A DNA stretch of 16,161 nucleotides from Vulcanimicrobiota bacterium (GTDB taxonomy: Bacteria; Eremiobacterota; Eremiobacteria; Baltobacterales; Baltobacteraceae). The notes under the pieces were generated by a model, which was not told the origin of the DNA, searched no databases, and worked only from the letters and a program-made list of their open reading frames with translations. Position 1 is the stretch's first letter, and each line of letters begins with the position of its first letter. Positions 1 through 6,424 of this stretch are shown here, piece after piece. The DNA is taken from assembly GCA_030042755.1 (NCBI GenBank), contig JASHZC010000151.1, positions 1-16,161 on the forward strand, given 5' to 3'. A program made the translations under genes and the position numbers.

Positions 1-106
1 GGGCAGCACCACGATGCCTCTGAGAAAGACGATTCGCGCTAATGGCATAGCCCGATCATGGTCACGCCATGTGAAGAAAGTCTGAATTCGGGGAGGACGG
101 TCGGTA
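1..106. other. Window edge, no assignable gene
   Basis: This stretch lies downstream of the first lipoprotein gene, which ends at 107 on the minus strand. On the plus strand one frame is open from the edge to a TGA at about 83, giving roughly 27 codons. It could be the tail of a gene outside the window, but its composition is unremarkable and I cannot assign it. No clear terminator is visible. Confidence 0.3.
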
Positions 107-1198
107 CTATTTGCTCAGGGCTTGTCCGTACGACGTATCGCTAAAGTTCGACTGGCCGTTGATGTACTCGAGCGGGTTGCCTCCGCCCGAGTAGCTCCAG
201 TAATCGATGCGGTACGCGGCGGCATCTTGGCAGTAAAGGTTGCCGCCGATATACTTGTTGCCGTCGATCACGGCCTGCACCACGTCGACATAGTTGTTGT
301 AACACGAATCGGTGTAGCCGGTCTGGCTTACAAGCGTTGCGGTCGAACCCGAGATGGTGAGTCGGTACACGCCCGTGGTCGCAGTATTCTCGTAGCCTTG
401 GTCGTTGGCGTCGACGTACTTCCCATCCCAGTTGACGCCTGCGGGGAAATCGATGGTGAAGGGCAGCGAGATTTCTATCAGCGATTTGCCGTCCTTAGGG
501 AGCTCGAACAACTCGTGAGCGTCGGTCACGATGTTCTCGCCCTCCACAAAGAGATTGTCCTTATCGTCGTAGCTGGGGGGCCACACGTAGGTGCTCGCCT
601 GCGTGTAAACCTTTCCGGATCCCGCGGCGCCGTGATAGATCACGATGTTCCCACCATACCCGCTGGCACTTCCTTCGAAGTTGGCGACGGCGAGGTCTCC
701 CGTCTTCGGATCGACGGAGCAGCCGATGGGGTATCCGTAGTCGTCGGTTAGCTGTTTTGTGGGTTTCCTTGCACTCCGCGCGTATTCGGCGAGATCAAAA
801 CCGGCGAAATTGGTGATCCATACATTGCCCGCGACGTCCGCGCACTCTCCATAAGGATAAACAACGCCGCTCGTGATCTGTCCAACGAGCTTTCTGGTTT
901 TGTAGCCGTATACGTCGATCTCACTGAAGTCTTGGTTGGAAGTATAGAGAAGAGGTCCGGTCGTCTTGGCCTTCGGAGATATCCAAGAAGCGCGATCGCT
1001 CCGCCGGACTACGGGGGCCGTGCCGAGCGCGTTGGTGAGGCGCATCGCCAGCAGCGGCGGGACTGGCTTTGCAAAGGACGGTGATGTGTTTGCCGACGCC
1101 GCGGGAGCGACCGGCGCTGTACCGGCGCTGCACCCGGCAAAGAGGGCGACTGCAATTGCAACTTCTAGGACGCGCGTGGCCGTATGGAAGATTCGCAT
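107..1198 (-). CDS. Beta-propeller lipoprotein, family A (NHL/SMP-30-like)
   Basis: Predicted 363-residue exported lipoprotein. The N-terminus has a basic and hydrophobic signal peptide ending in a lipobox (LFAGC), with Cys23 as the lipidated residue. A low-complexity Ala/Pro/Ser linker follows, then blade-like repeats of the NHL / SMP-30 style. Visible blade cores are VDPKTGDLAVANF, the GECADVAGNVWITNF segment and YDDKDNLFVEG. The frame is open 20 codons further upstream. I chose the ATG at 1198 because it gives a proper signal peptide and has an AAGGAG Shine-Dalgarno at 1213-1208, nine bases away. It is a diverged paralogue of the genes at 3915-4904 and 6425-7429, sharing ELPKG, the NWDGKY / QWDGKY motif and the SVDPKTG blade. 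No catalytic residues are obvious, so a binding or scaffold role outside the cytoplasmic membrane is inference. It is divergent from the gene at 1400. Confidence 0.85.
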   Translation of the reverse strand: MRIFHTATRVLEVAIAVALFAGCSAGTAPVAPAASANTSPSFAKPVPPLLAMRLTNALGTAPVVRRSDRASWISPKAKTTGPLLYTSNQDFSEIDVYGYKTRKLVGQITSGVVYPYGECADVAGNVWITNFAGFDLAEYARSARKPTKQLTDDYGYPIGCSVDPKTGDLAVANFEGSASGYGGNIVIYHGAAGSGKVYTQASTYVWPPSYDDKDNLFVEGENIVTDAHELFELPKDGKSLIEISLPFTIDFPAGVNWDGKYVDANDQGYENTATTGVYRLTISGSTATLVSQTGYTDSCYNNYVDVVQAVIDGNKYIGGNLYCQDAAAYRIDYWSYSGGGNPLEYINGQSNFSDTSYGQALSK

Positions 1199-1265
1199 AT
1201 CCGACCGCTCCTTATCCTGGCCTAGCTCATTCGCTGCAAGCGCGTATTTTCGTCTCACCGTGAAC

Positions 1266-1281
1266 GGAGCCTGTTAGCTCC
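1266..1281. other. Small hairpin in divergent spacer
   Basis: A perfect 5-bp inverted repeat, GGAGC / GCTCC, with a 6-base loop. It lies about 70 bases upstream of the minus-strand lipoprotein start at 1198. It could be an operator half-site pair or a leader hairpin. It is short enough to be chance. Confidence 0.25.
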
Positions 1282-1297
1282 TCGTTTGACGCGCTGC

Positions 1298-1318
1298 GCG
1301 GCGGAGGGGGGCCGCCGC
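1298..1318. other. GC-rich perfect hairpin in divergent spacer
   Basis: GCGGCGG (1298-1304) pairs exactly with CCGCCGC (1312-1318) across a G-rich 7-base loop. It lies between the divergent lipoprotein genes starting at 1198 and 1400, just outside the conserved upstream block of the plus-strand gene. There is no T-tract, so it does not look like a terminator. A role as operator or leader structure is possible but unproved. Confidence 0.35.
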
Positions 1319-1321
1319 TAC

Positions 1322-1399
1322 CGCCGAATTAGCCATCGTAGACTGAAGCCACTCCATCGAAGATCGACTCGGTTTGCTTCGCGATAGGGGGCTCGACAT
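1322..1399 (+). promoter_or_regulatory. Conserved upstream block of family B lipoprotein, left copy
   Basis: This 78-base leader is repeated in inverted orientation before the paralogue at 3818. Shared parts are CGCCGAATTAG (1322-1332), CTGAAGCCACTCCATCG (1343-1359), a CGGTTT block, and an identical stretch from GCGATAG through the start codon that includes the AGGGGG ribosome binding site at 1386-1391. The conservation covers the space where promoter and translation signals should lie. I do not see a textbook -35/-10 pair. Confidence 0.6.
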
Positions 1400-2626
1400 A
1401 TGTGCATATCCTCGGGCATGGCCGGTCGTAGCTTGCTTGTTGTCCTCGTGGCAGTCTTGGCGAGCTGTTCGAACGCATCGCAGGGCTTGCAAACCACACC
1501 ACCCAGTGCCGGCGGCGCGCCCACTTCGGCCGTCGGCCGATCTGGTGGCCCAGCGATTCTGCTCAAAGGTCACATGACCCCGTTGCAGCTGCTAGAGCTG
1601 CAAGCCGCAGGGCAGCTCCCGGCTCCCGTCCCGCGCGCGGCCGTGCGCCGGCAGCTCGCGCAGTTCGAGCAGCAGCGGCGCCACCATCTGAAACTTCCGC
1701 ACGACACCAGCAGCGTGGCGATGTGGGCCACAACCTACCTCGAAGGCGGAACCCTGATCGGATTGGATGCCTCGGCAAAAAAGATCGTCGCCGCCATCAA
1801 CGTGGGGAATGCCGGCTGCTCGCTCCCGACGACCGTCAAGGTCGATCGATCGCAAAACGTCTGGAGCTCGTGTGGAGTCCCTAACGCGGCACAGGAATAC
1901 AGCAAAGACGGCGTGTTGAAGAGGGCATACGTTGGAGGCTGCCCGCAGCCGGTAAGCCAATGCGCAGCGTTCATAGGCGAATCGTTCGACGAGTCCGCCG
2001 ATTCGAGCGATGTCTTCACCGGCCTCGCATTTTATGAACTTGAGACGACGAGCAGCACGACGACGATCGGCAGCGGCTTCGAGTGGTGGCCGGCGAATTC
2101 GCCCTCCGCGGCACCGACGCTGATCGCGCTCCCGTACGGTGATCCCGTAGAAGAGGTCGACTTCATGGACCTCGATAAGTCGGGCAATATCTGGTTTGAC
2201 TATTACGGCTGCAGCGGCACCTCGTGCGGTTACGGTCTCGCCGAAATTACCAAACCGACGAAGGATCCGAAAATGGTCTCGATCCTTCCGCTCGGTTCAA
2301 TTGACGAGGCCGGCGGCGTCTACATTGGAGACGCGGGGAAAGTATTGAACGTTACCGATCAAGAGACGCGCATGACCAACCAGTATGAACTGCCGCTCTC
2401 CCCAAGCGGAAAACCCTTCAATACGCTCGGTCCGACGCGTGCAGATGCCTTGGGTTTGGGCGACCCCGTTTCGGGCGGCTTCAATCAGGCCGAAACGAAG
2501 CTGGCCTTTGGCGACGCCGATGGCTGGCTCGATCTTGGCAAAGTCCCAGCCAACACCTGGAAGGACGTTCAGAACATCAGCTTCTGGTTGCCCGAAGGCG
2601 CCGACTACACGCCCTCAGACAGGTAG
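1400..2626 (+). CDS. Beta-propeller lipoprotein, family B (Vgb-like), copy 1
   Basis: Predicted 408-residue lipoprotein. The signal peptide ends in the lipobox VLASC with Cys23. Next come a Pro/Gly-rich linker, a segment LQLLELQAAGQLPAPVP shared with the paralogue, and then propeller-like blades. Examples are LIGLDASAKKIVAAINV, TTVKVDRSQNVW and MDLDKSGNIWFDY, resembling Vgb (virginiamycin B lyase-like) repeats. There are several Cys residues outside the lipobox, so disulphides are possible. The ATG at 1400 is supported by AGGGGG at 1386-1391, eight bases away; a second ATG at 1418 would shorten the signal peptide. It converges on its paralogue at 2640-3818 with only 13 bases between the stops, and the two share GFEWWPANSPSA, PTLIALPY, GKVLNVTD and a YTPSDR C-terminus. 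The function is unknown; I see no lyase active-site signature. Confidence 0.85.
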   Translation: MCISSGMAGRSLLVVLVAVLASCSNASQGLQTTPPSAGGAPTSAVGRSGGPAILLKGHMTPLQLLELQAAGQLPAPVPRAAVRRQLAQFEQQRRHHLKLPHDTSSVAMWATTYLEGGTLIGLDASAKKIVAAINVGNAGCSLPTTVKVDRSQNVWSSCGVPNAAQEYSKDGVLKRAYVGGCPQPVSQCAAFIGESFDESADSSDVFTGLAFYELETTSSTTTIGSGFEWWPANSPSAAPTLIALPYGDPVEEVDFMDLDKSGNIWFDYYGCSGTSCGYGLAEITKPTKDPKMVSILPLGSIDEAGGVYIGDAGKVLNVTDQETRMTNQYELPLSPSGKPFNTLGPTRADALGLGDPVSGGFNQAETKLAFGDADGWLDLGKVPANTWKDVQNISFWLPEGADYTPSDR

Positions 2627-2676
2627 ATCTTTTCGCCGGCTACCGATCCGAGGGAGTGTAGGCCGCACCCTCGGGC
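2590..2676. repeat. Long imperfect inverted repeat spanning two convergent stop codons
   Basis: The left arm 2590-2626 (end of the plus-strand gene) matches the reverse complement of the right arm 2640-2676 (end of the minus-strand gene) at 29 of 37 positions by my count. The loop is 13 bases, 2627-2639. The arms encode the shared PEG-x-x-YTPSDR tails. RNA from either strand could fold into a long stem at its 3' end and might act as a bidirectional terminator or stability element. There is no flanking U-tract of the classical kind. Confidence 0.7.
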
Positions 2677-3818
2677 TGAATGATGCCGGTATTCTGTTTG
2701 GCCGCCCACTTATTCGTGGCGACGACGCCGAGGTCGAGCCAGTTGTAGAGATCGGCGAATACGAGCTTGGTCTCGGTCTTGTTGAAGCCGCCGGTGACCG
2801 GTTCGCCGAAGCCCCAACGGTTTAAACGGGTCGGCCCGAGGATGTTGAACGGACTTCCACTAGCAGCCAGCGGCAGTTTGTATTGTTTGGTTAAACGCTC
2901 TCCCTCATCAGTTACGTTCAACACTTTACCGTGACTGCTGACGTCGACCCCGCCGCCGTCGATGATCGCACCGGGCGTGAGGATCGGGATGAACTTCGGA
3001 TCCTTCGTTGGGTTCGTGATCTCGGCGAGTCCGTAGCCGAATCTGCCATCGCCTGCGTTACCAGCGTAATCGAACCAGATGTTGCCCGACTTGTCGACGT
3101 CCATGTAGTAGACCGACTCGACGGGATCGTTATAGGGCAGTGCGATCAGGGTCGGCGTCGCGGACGGCGAGTTCGCCGGCCACCACTCAAAGCCACTGCC
3201 GGTGGTCGTCCCGCTCGAGGTTTCGAGCTCGTAGTAAGAAAGACCGAGGAAGAAGTGGCGGGAATCGGCGGCCTCGTCGTCCGATTCGGCGAAAAAGGAC
3301 TCGCACGCGCTTGCCGGCGCCGGACAGGCCGCTTCGTAGGTTTTCAAAAGGCGGCCCTTGCTGTTGTACTCCAGTGCCAAACTTTCGGTAAAATCGGCGT
3401 CCGTATCGCACGCAACCCAGATATCTTGGGAGCCGTCGATTTTGACCGTCACCGGAAAGTAGCAGTTGTTCGACAGAACGTCGATGTCGGCCACGACCTT
3501 CTTCGCGGTTGCGTCCAGCCCGACAAGATAGTTGTCAGGCGTGTCCGTCGCCCAAATGGCAACGCTGCCGGTGTCGTGGACCTCGAGACGCGGGCGCGGC
3601 CGGCTCTCGAGCCGCTCTAGCTGCCGCTGGATAACCGCCGGCGGCACCGGGGCCGGAAGCTTTCCTGCGGCTTGTAGCTTGAGGAACCGCAACGCGGTCA
3701 TGCCGCCCGTGCCGGGCGGGGTCGTCTGTAAAGTTTGGGAGGCGTTCGAACAGCTCGCCAGCAGCGCCGCTAGGACAACTAGCAAGCTGCGACCGGCCAT
3801 GCCCGAGGATGTGCGCAT
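2640..3818 (-). CDS. Beta-propeller lipoprotein, family B (Vgb-like), copy 2
   Basis: Predicted 392-residue lipoprotein, a clear paralogue of 1400-2626. The first 30 residues are nearly identical (SSGMAGRSLLVVL, lipobox LLASC, Cys23). It lacks about 15 residues of the linker found in the other copy. Blade-like segments include LVGLDATAKKVVADIDV, VTVKIDGSQDIWVAC and YYMDVDKSGNIWFDYAG. The ATG at 3818 has the same AGGGGG ribosome binding site and leader as the other copy. It lies 96 bases downstream of the family A gene ending at 3915 on the same strand, so it may be read through from that gene as well as from its own conserved leader. The product is expected to be anchored in a membrane facing the periplasm or outside. 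The substrate or partner is unknown. Confidence 0.85.
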   Translation of the reverse strand: MRTSSGMAGRSLLVVLAALLASCSNASQTLQTTPPGTGGMTALRFLKLQAAGKLPAPVPPAVIQRQLERLESRPRPRLEVHDTGSVAIWATDTPDNYLVGLDATAKKVVADIDVLSNNCYFPVTVKIDGSQDIWVACDTDADFTESLALEYNSKGRLLKTYEAACPAPASACESFFAESDDEAADSRHFFLGLSYYELETSSGTTTGSGFEWWPANSPSATPTLIALPYNDPVESVYYMDVDKSGNIWFDYAGNAGDGRFGYGLAEITNPTKDPKFIPILTPGAIIDGGGVDVSSHGKVLNVTDEGERLTKQYKLPLAASGSPFNILGPTRLNRWGFGEPVTGGFNKTETKLVFADLYNWLDLGVVATNKWAAKQNTGIIQPEGAAYTPSDR

Positions 3819-3899
3819 ATGTCGAGCCCCCTATCGCAAAAGGAAACCGCGTCGAATTCCGATGGAGTGGCTTCAGCCTACTGTCGAACTAATTCGGCG
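3819..3899 (-). promoter_or_regulatory. Conserved upstream block of family B lipoprotein, right copy
   Basis: This is the mirror image of the block at 1322-1399. CGCCGAATTAG reads leftward at 3899-3889, CTGAAGCCACTCCATCG at 3876-3860, and the AGGGGG site sits just before the ATG at 3818. Differences are limited to a few substitutions and small length changes. Weaker similarity continues toward the stop of the preceding gene at 3915. The leader seems better conserved than much of the coding region, which fits a retained regulatory role. Confidence 0.6.
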
Positions 3900-3914
3900 A
3901 TAGCTCGGGGCCCC

Positions 3915-4904
3915 CTACCTCTTCACACTGATGGCGGTGCCGAAGGGTTGCGTCATGCCGGTGATCGTCTTGGTCGCGCTGCCACCGGCCGGATACGAAT
4001 AGACCAACACGTCGGCCCCATCTTGCTGTGGTGCGGCGATCCGGCGGCCGGCGATCCACGAGCCGTCGACGTCAGACGAGCCCGACAGCGTCGTGTCGCT
4101 GACTTCCGTGCCGGTCGTTCCTTTGAACGTATAGCGATAGACGGTTCCGTTGCTTTGATCGTCAAACGTGATGTACTTGCCGTCCCACTGAACGGTGCCG
4201 CAGTTCGTCGGACTCTCACTGAGTGTCACGTTTTCCGTTGTGCTGCTGCCCTTGGGGAGCTCGCCCGCGCAGAATGCGCTGTTGCAGCTGCCGGCAAAGA
4301 AGAGGTTACTCTCGTTGTCGTAGCCGAGCGTGTTGACCGAAAACCAACTTCCGCTCGCCGGAGGCTGATAGGTGGTCGGGGTTCCGGAAGCGTGCGGGAA
4401 AACCAGCAGGTCGCCTTCGCCAAAGTAGTCGCTTACGATGTTGGCCACGGCCAGATTGCCCGTCTTCGGATCGACGGAACAGGCGCCGGGTTCATAACCG
4501 GAATCGCTCAGCGTCTCGATCGGCGTCGTCTTGCCGCGCGCGTACTCGACGATGTGACCGCCGCCATAGAGCTGCGTCACGAAGACGTCGCCCTTCTTGT
4601 CCGTGCACAGACCCGCCGGGTTGTTTTGGTTGGTCAACGTTCCGACCAGTTTCCCATGCGGAAATGTGAAGACATACACGTCGTACGTCGATGAGTCGCT
4701 GACGTAGAGCAGCTCGCGCTTCTTCTTGGCGTCGGGATCCATCCACGAGCGTCCGCGATCGGGATGTGCGTTGCGTGCGGCGCTTTGCCGGATCGCTGGG
4801 GCCGGCCCGAGCGCCGGGGAGGACATGCCGCCGCCGCAGCCGGCCAGAACTGCCGAAACCGCGCAAAAGCTCAAGACGTGCTTTGGCAAACTGAAGCTAC
4901 TCAT
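3915..4904 (-). CDS. Beta-propeller lipoprotein, family A (NHL-like)
   Basis: Predicted 329-residue lipoprotein. The signal peptide has a lipobox VLAGC, Cys23, followed by GGG. After a short linker and the HPDRGRSW motif come NHL-like blades: LLYVSDSSTYDVYVF, PAGLCTDKKGDVFVTQLYGG, CSVDPKTGNLAVANI and LGYDNESNLFFAG. It is strongly similar over its whole length to 6425-7429, including the HPDR-x-RSW and YGGGHIVEYA motifs. The frame is open far upstream, even past the stop of the phosphoesterase gene. I chose the ATG at 4904 because only it gives a signal peptide with lipobox; no good Shine-Dalgarno precedes it. It sits 76 bases downstream of the phosphoesterase gene on the same strand, so the two may be cotranscribed. 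A sigma-54-like element lies 43 bases before the start. Confidence 0.85.
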   Translation of the reverse strand: MSSFSLPKHVLSFCAVSAVLAGCGGGMSSPALGPAPAIRQSAARNAHPDRGRSWMDPDAKKKRELLYVSDSSTYDVYVFTFPHGKLVGTLTNQNNPAGLCTDKKGDVFVTQLYGGGHIVEYARGKTTPIETLSDSGYEPGACSVDPKTGNLAVANIVSDYFGEGDLLVFPHASGTPTTYQPPASGSWFSVNTLGYDNESNLFFAGSCNSAFCAGELPKGSSTTENVTLSESPTNCGTVQWDGKYITFDDQSNGTVYRYTFKGTTGTEVSDTTLSGSSDVDGSWIAGRRIAAPQQDGADVLVYSYPAGGSATKTITGMTQPFGTAISVKR

Positions 4905-4941
4905 GGCGTAAATGGTAGCATGACGACGCCGGCACGACGGC

Positions 4942-4965
4942 CGAACGCAAAAAACTTGCCAAAAA
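4942..4965. repeat. 24-base repeat with AAAAACTTGCCAAAAA core, copy 1
   Basis: The 16-base core at 4950-4965 recurs exactly at 6327-6342 in the same orientation, and eight flanking bases match at six positions. Copy 1 is in the spacer between the phosphoesterase stop (4981) and the lipoprotein start (4904). Copy 2 is inside the first codons of the phosphoesterase. It may be a shared regulatory site or a relic of duplication. Confidence 0.55.
4947..4961 (-). promoter_or_regulatory. Candidate sigma-54-type -24/-12 promoter
   Basis: Read on the minus strand the bases are TGGCAAGTTTTTTGC. Against the RpoN consensus TGGCACG-N4-TTGC this keeps GG and GC at the required spacing and differs only at one position of the first box. 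Transcription would start near 4936, about 30 bases before the lipoprotein ATG at 4904. No RpoN or enhancer-binding protein gene is in the window, so this is a pattern match only. Confidence 0.35.
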
Positions 4966-4980
4966 GCCTGCCTCGAGACG

Positions 4981-6351
4981 CTATTCGGTGTCGGGAATGC
5001 GGTCGTCGTTGGGTTGATGGAGGAAGAAACGGCGGCCCTTGGGCGCTTGGATTGGGACGAACGCGCGCGGCCGGTGCGAGAAGTCGAAACAATCCTCTGC
5101 GGGTGAAACGGCGCGCGTGTCGGCCGCCGCCAGCCGGCCCAGGCCGAAAAGATCTTCGGCAAAGCGCAGAACGCTGGCGGTCTCGTACTGCACGTGCGAA
5201 ACGTAGTCGTGCTTGGCGTACGGCGAGATTACCAGCAACGGGACGCGAAAGCCTAAACTGTCGTAGTCTTTGAACGGCGGGGGAACGTTGTCATAGAGAC
5301 CGCCCCAGTCATCCCATTGCACGAAGATCGCCGTCGTCTTCCAGAACTTGCTCTCGCCGATTGCATTGACCACGGTCGAGACCCACGACGGCCCGTAGCC
5401 CCCGCCGCACGAAACATGGTCGGAGTTGACGCAAAGCGGCGTAATCCAGGTAAAGTTTGCAAGTTTTCCGGCAGCCACGTCGATCAGGAATCGCCTCTGC
5501 GGTACGATGACGTCCTTGGCCCAGTCGGGTCCGTCGTAGATGTGCTTCACCGCCTGGTATCCCGACCAGAGGCCGCTCGTCGGAACCAAATACTGACTTG
5601 TATAGAAGCGCCACGAGAGCCCGGCCCGGTCGAGCTCATCGCCGAGCGTCTGATAATCGAAGCAAGGCTCTTGAGTCGGGCCTACCGTTCGCTGATGCGT
5701 GATGGTGGAAACCGCGTCGTACGCGCCACCCGGGCAGCCCCAGGGGCCGTCCGGGACGTTCACGCTCGAATGCGCCTGCGCCGCGATAATGTATTGGTGG
5801 GCTACGAAGCTCTCATCGAGCTGCGATGCGAACATTCGATCGGCGAGGACCCATTCGTGTGCCATATCAAAGTATGGTCTTGTTTCACGATGTTGCACGT
5901 AGACGTACTGCGGGTTGCTCGGACTGCCGTACGATGCTTGCTCGTTGTTGAATCCATCCATGCGGCAGCGAGTCCCGGGAAGGTTGCCTCTGCCGTTGCA
6001 CGCGGCAAACATCGCCGCAGCCGAGTGATCGATTTCGTACACGGTCTTGAGGCTTACGGGCGTGAGCTCGATGATCTGTCCTTTCGAGTCTTTGCCGCTG
6101 GAAACGGTGTCGGCGCCGGGATAGCCCTCGAAAATGCTGTTGAAACTGCGGTTCTCTTGAACGATGTAGACGATGTGGTCGATCTTGCCGGCGCCGGTCG
6201 ACGCGAGCGCTCGCATAACGCCGTCGCTTTGCAAGGGCGTTGACGGCTGCAAGCCGGCCGCACACGCGGTGAAAGCGAGCACAAGTGCGAGACCGGTGAA
6301 CCGGCGCTCCCTAGAGCTCGAATGCCAAAAACTTGCCAAAAACTGACGCAT
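4981..6351 (-). CDS. Secreted phosphoesterase, acid phosphatase / phospholipase C family
   Basis: Predicted 456-residue exported hydrolase of the phosphoesterase family (alkaline phosphatase fold; AcpA / phospholipase C relatives). The start of the catalytic domain is textbook: KIDHIVYIVQENRSF at residues 56-70, where Glu66-Asn67 would bind metal. Further marks are QLDESFVAHQY (177-187), WITPLCVNSDH (302-312), QWDDWGG (345-351) with two Asp metal ligands at 347-348, and VISPYAKHDYVSH (374-386). The N-terminus has arginines and a hydrophobic stretch ending in FTAC (Cys30), so a lipoprotein anchor is possible although the lipobox is atypical (Phe at -3). The ATG at 6351 gives this signal peptide but lacks a good ribosome binding site. 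The frame is open 60 codons further upstream, in a region that overlaps the divergent gene. It probably releases phosphate or cleaves phospholipid or phosphodiester head groups outside the cytoplasm; the substrate cannot be told from sequence. It is divergent from 6425-7429 and followed by two lipoprotein genes on its own strand. Confidence 0.87.
   Translation of the reverse strand: MRQFLASFWHSSSRERRFTGLALVLAFTACAAGLQPSTPLQSDGVMRALASTGAGKIDHIVYIVQENRSFNSIFEGYPGADTVSSGKDSKGQIIELTPVSLKTVYEIDHSAAAMFAACNGRGNLPGTRCRMDGFNNEQASYGSPSNPQYVYVQHRETRPYFDMAHEWVLADRMFASQLDESFVAHQYIIAAQAHSSVNVPDGPWGCPGGAYDAVSTITHQRTVGPTQEPCFDYQTLGDELDRAGLSWRFYTSQYLVPTSGLWSGYQAVKHIYDGPDWAKDVIVPQRRFLIDVAAGKLANFTWITPLCVNSDHVSCGGGYGPSWVSTVVNAIGESKFWKTTAIFVQWDDWGGLYDNVPPPFKDYDSLGFRVPLLVISPYAKHDYVSHVQYETASVLRFAEDLFGLGRLAAADTRAVSPAEDCFDFSHRPRAFVPIQAPKGRRFFLHQPNDDRIPDTE
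6319..6342. repeat. 24-base repeat with AAAAACTTGCCAAAAA core, copy 2
   Basis: This is the second copy of the element at 4942-4965. It lies within codons 3-11 of the phosphoesterase as I start it, encoding FLASFWHS on the minus strand. It is about 80 bases upstream of the plus-strand lipoprotein start at 6425. Read leftward it keeps GG and GC at sigma-54 spacing (TGGCAAG, then GGC) but with a poorer -12 box, and it sits downstream of the chosen ATG. Promoter function here is therefore doubtful. Confidence 0.5.
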
Positions 6352-6366
6352 GGCTTTGCCGCAGCC

Positions 6367-6376
6367 ATGGTACCAT
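6367..6376. promoter_or_regulatory. Perfect 10-bp palindrome in divergent spacer
   Basis: ATGGTACCAT is its own reverse complement. It lies 16 bases outside the phosphoesterase start (6351) and 49 bases before the lipoprotein start (6425). Its place between two divergent genes suits an operator that would serve both. It is short and stands alone, so chance is a real alternative. Confidence 0.35.
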
Positions 6377-6424
6377 CGAGCGAGACCGACGCGCAATATT
6401 CGTTTATTGGAGGTAGAACGCTGT

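Noticed and set aside
122..751. Long open frame on the plus strand opposite the first lipoprotein
   Set aside because: Low-complexity Val/Arg/Asp-rich translation with no domain; the opposite strand has a clear signal peptide, lipobox and blade repeats.
3819..4694. 291-codon frame on the plus strand
   Set aside because: It is antisense to the family A lipoprotein, which has paralogues; the translation shows no motif.
4905..5162. N-terminal extension of the lipoprotein ending at 3915
   Set aside because: It would run back over the phosphoesterase stop and bury the signal peptide 86 residues inside the protein.
5317..6243. 308-codon plus-strand frame
   Set aside because: Shadow of the phosphoesterase, whose catalytic motifs are unmistakable.
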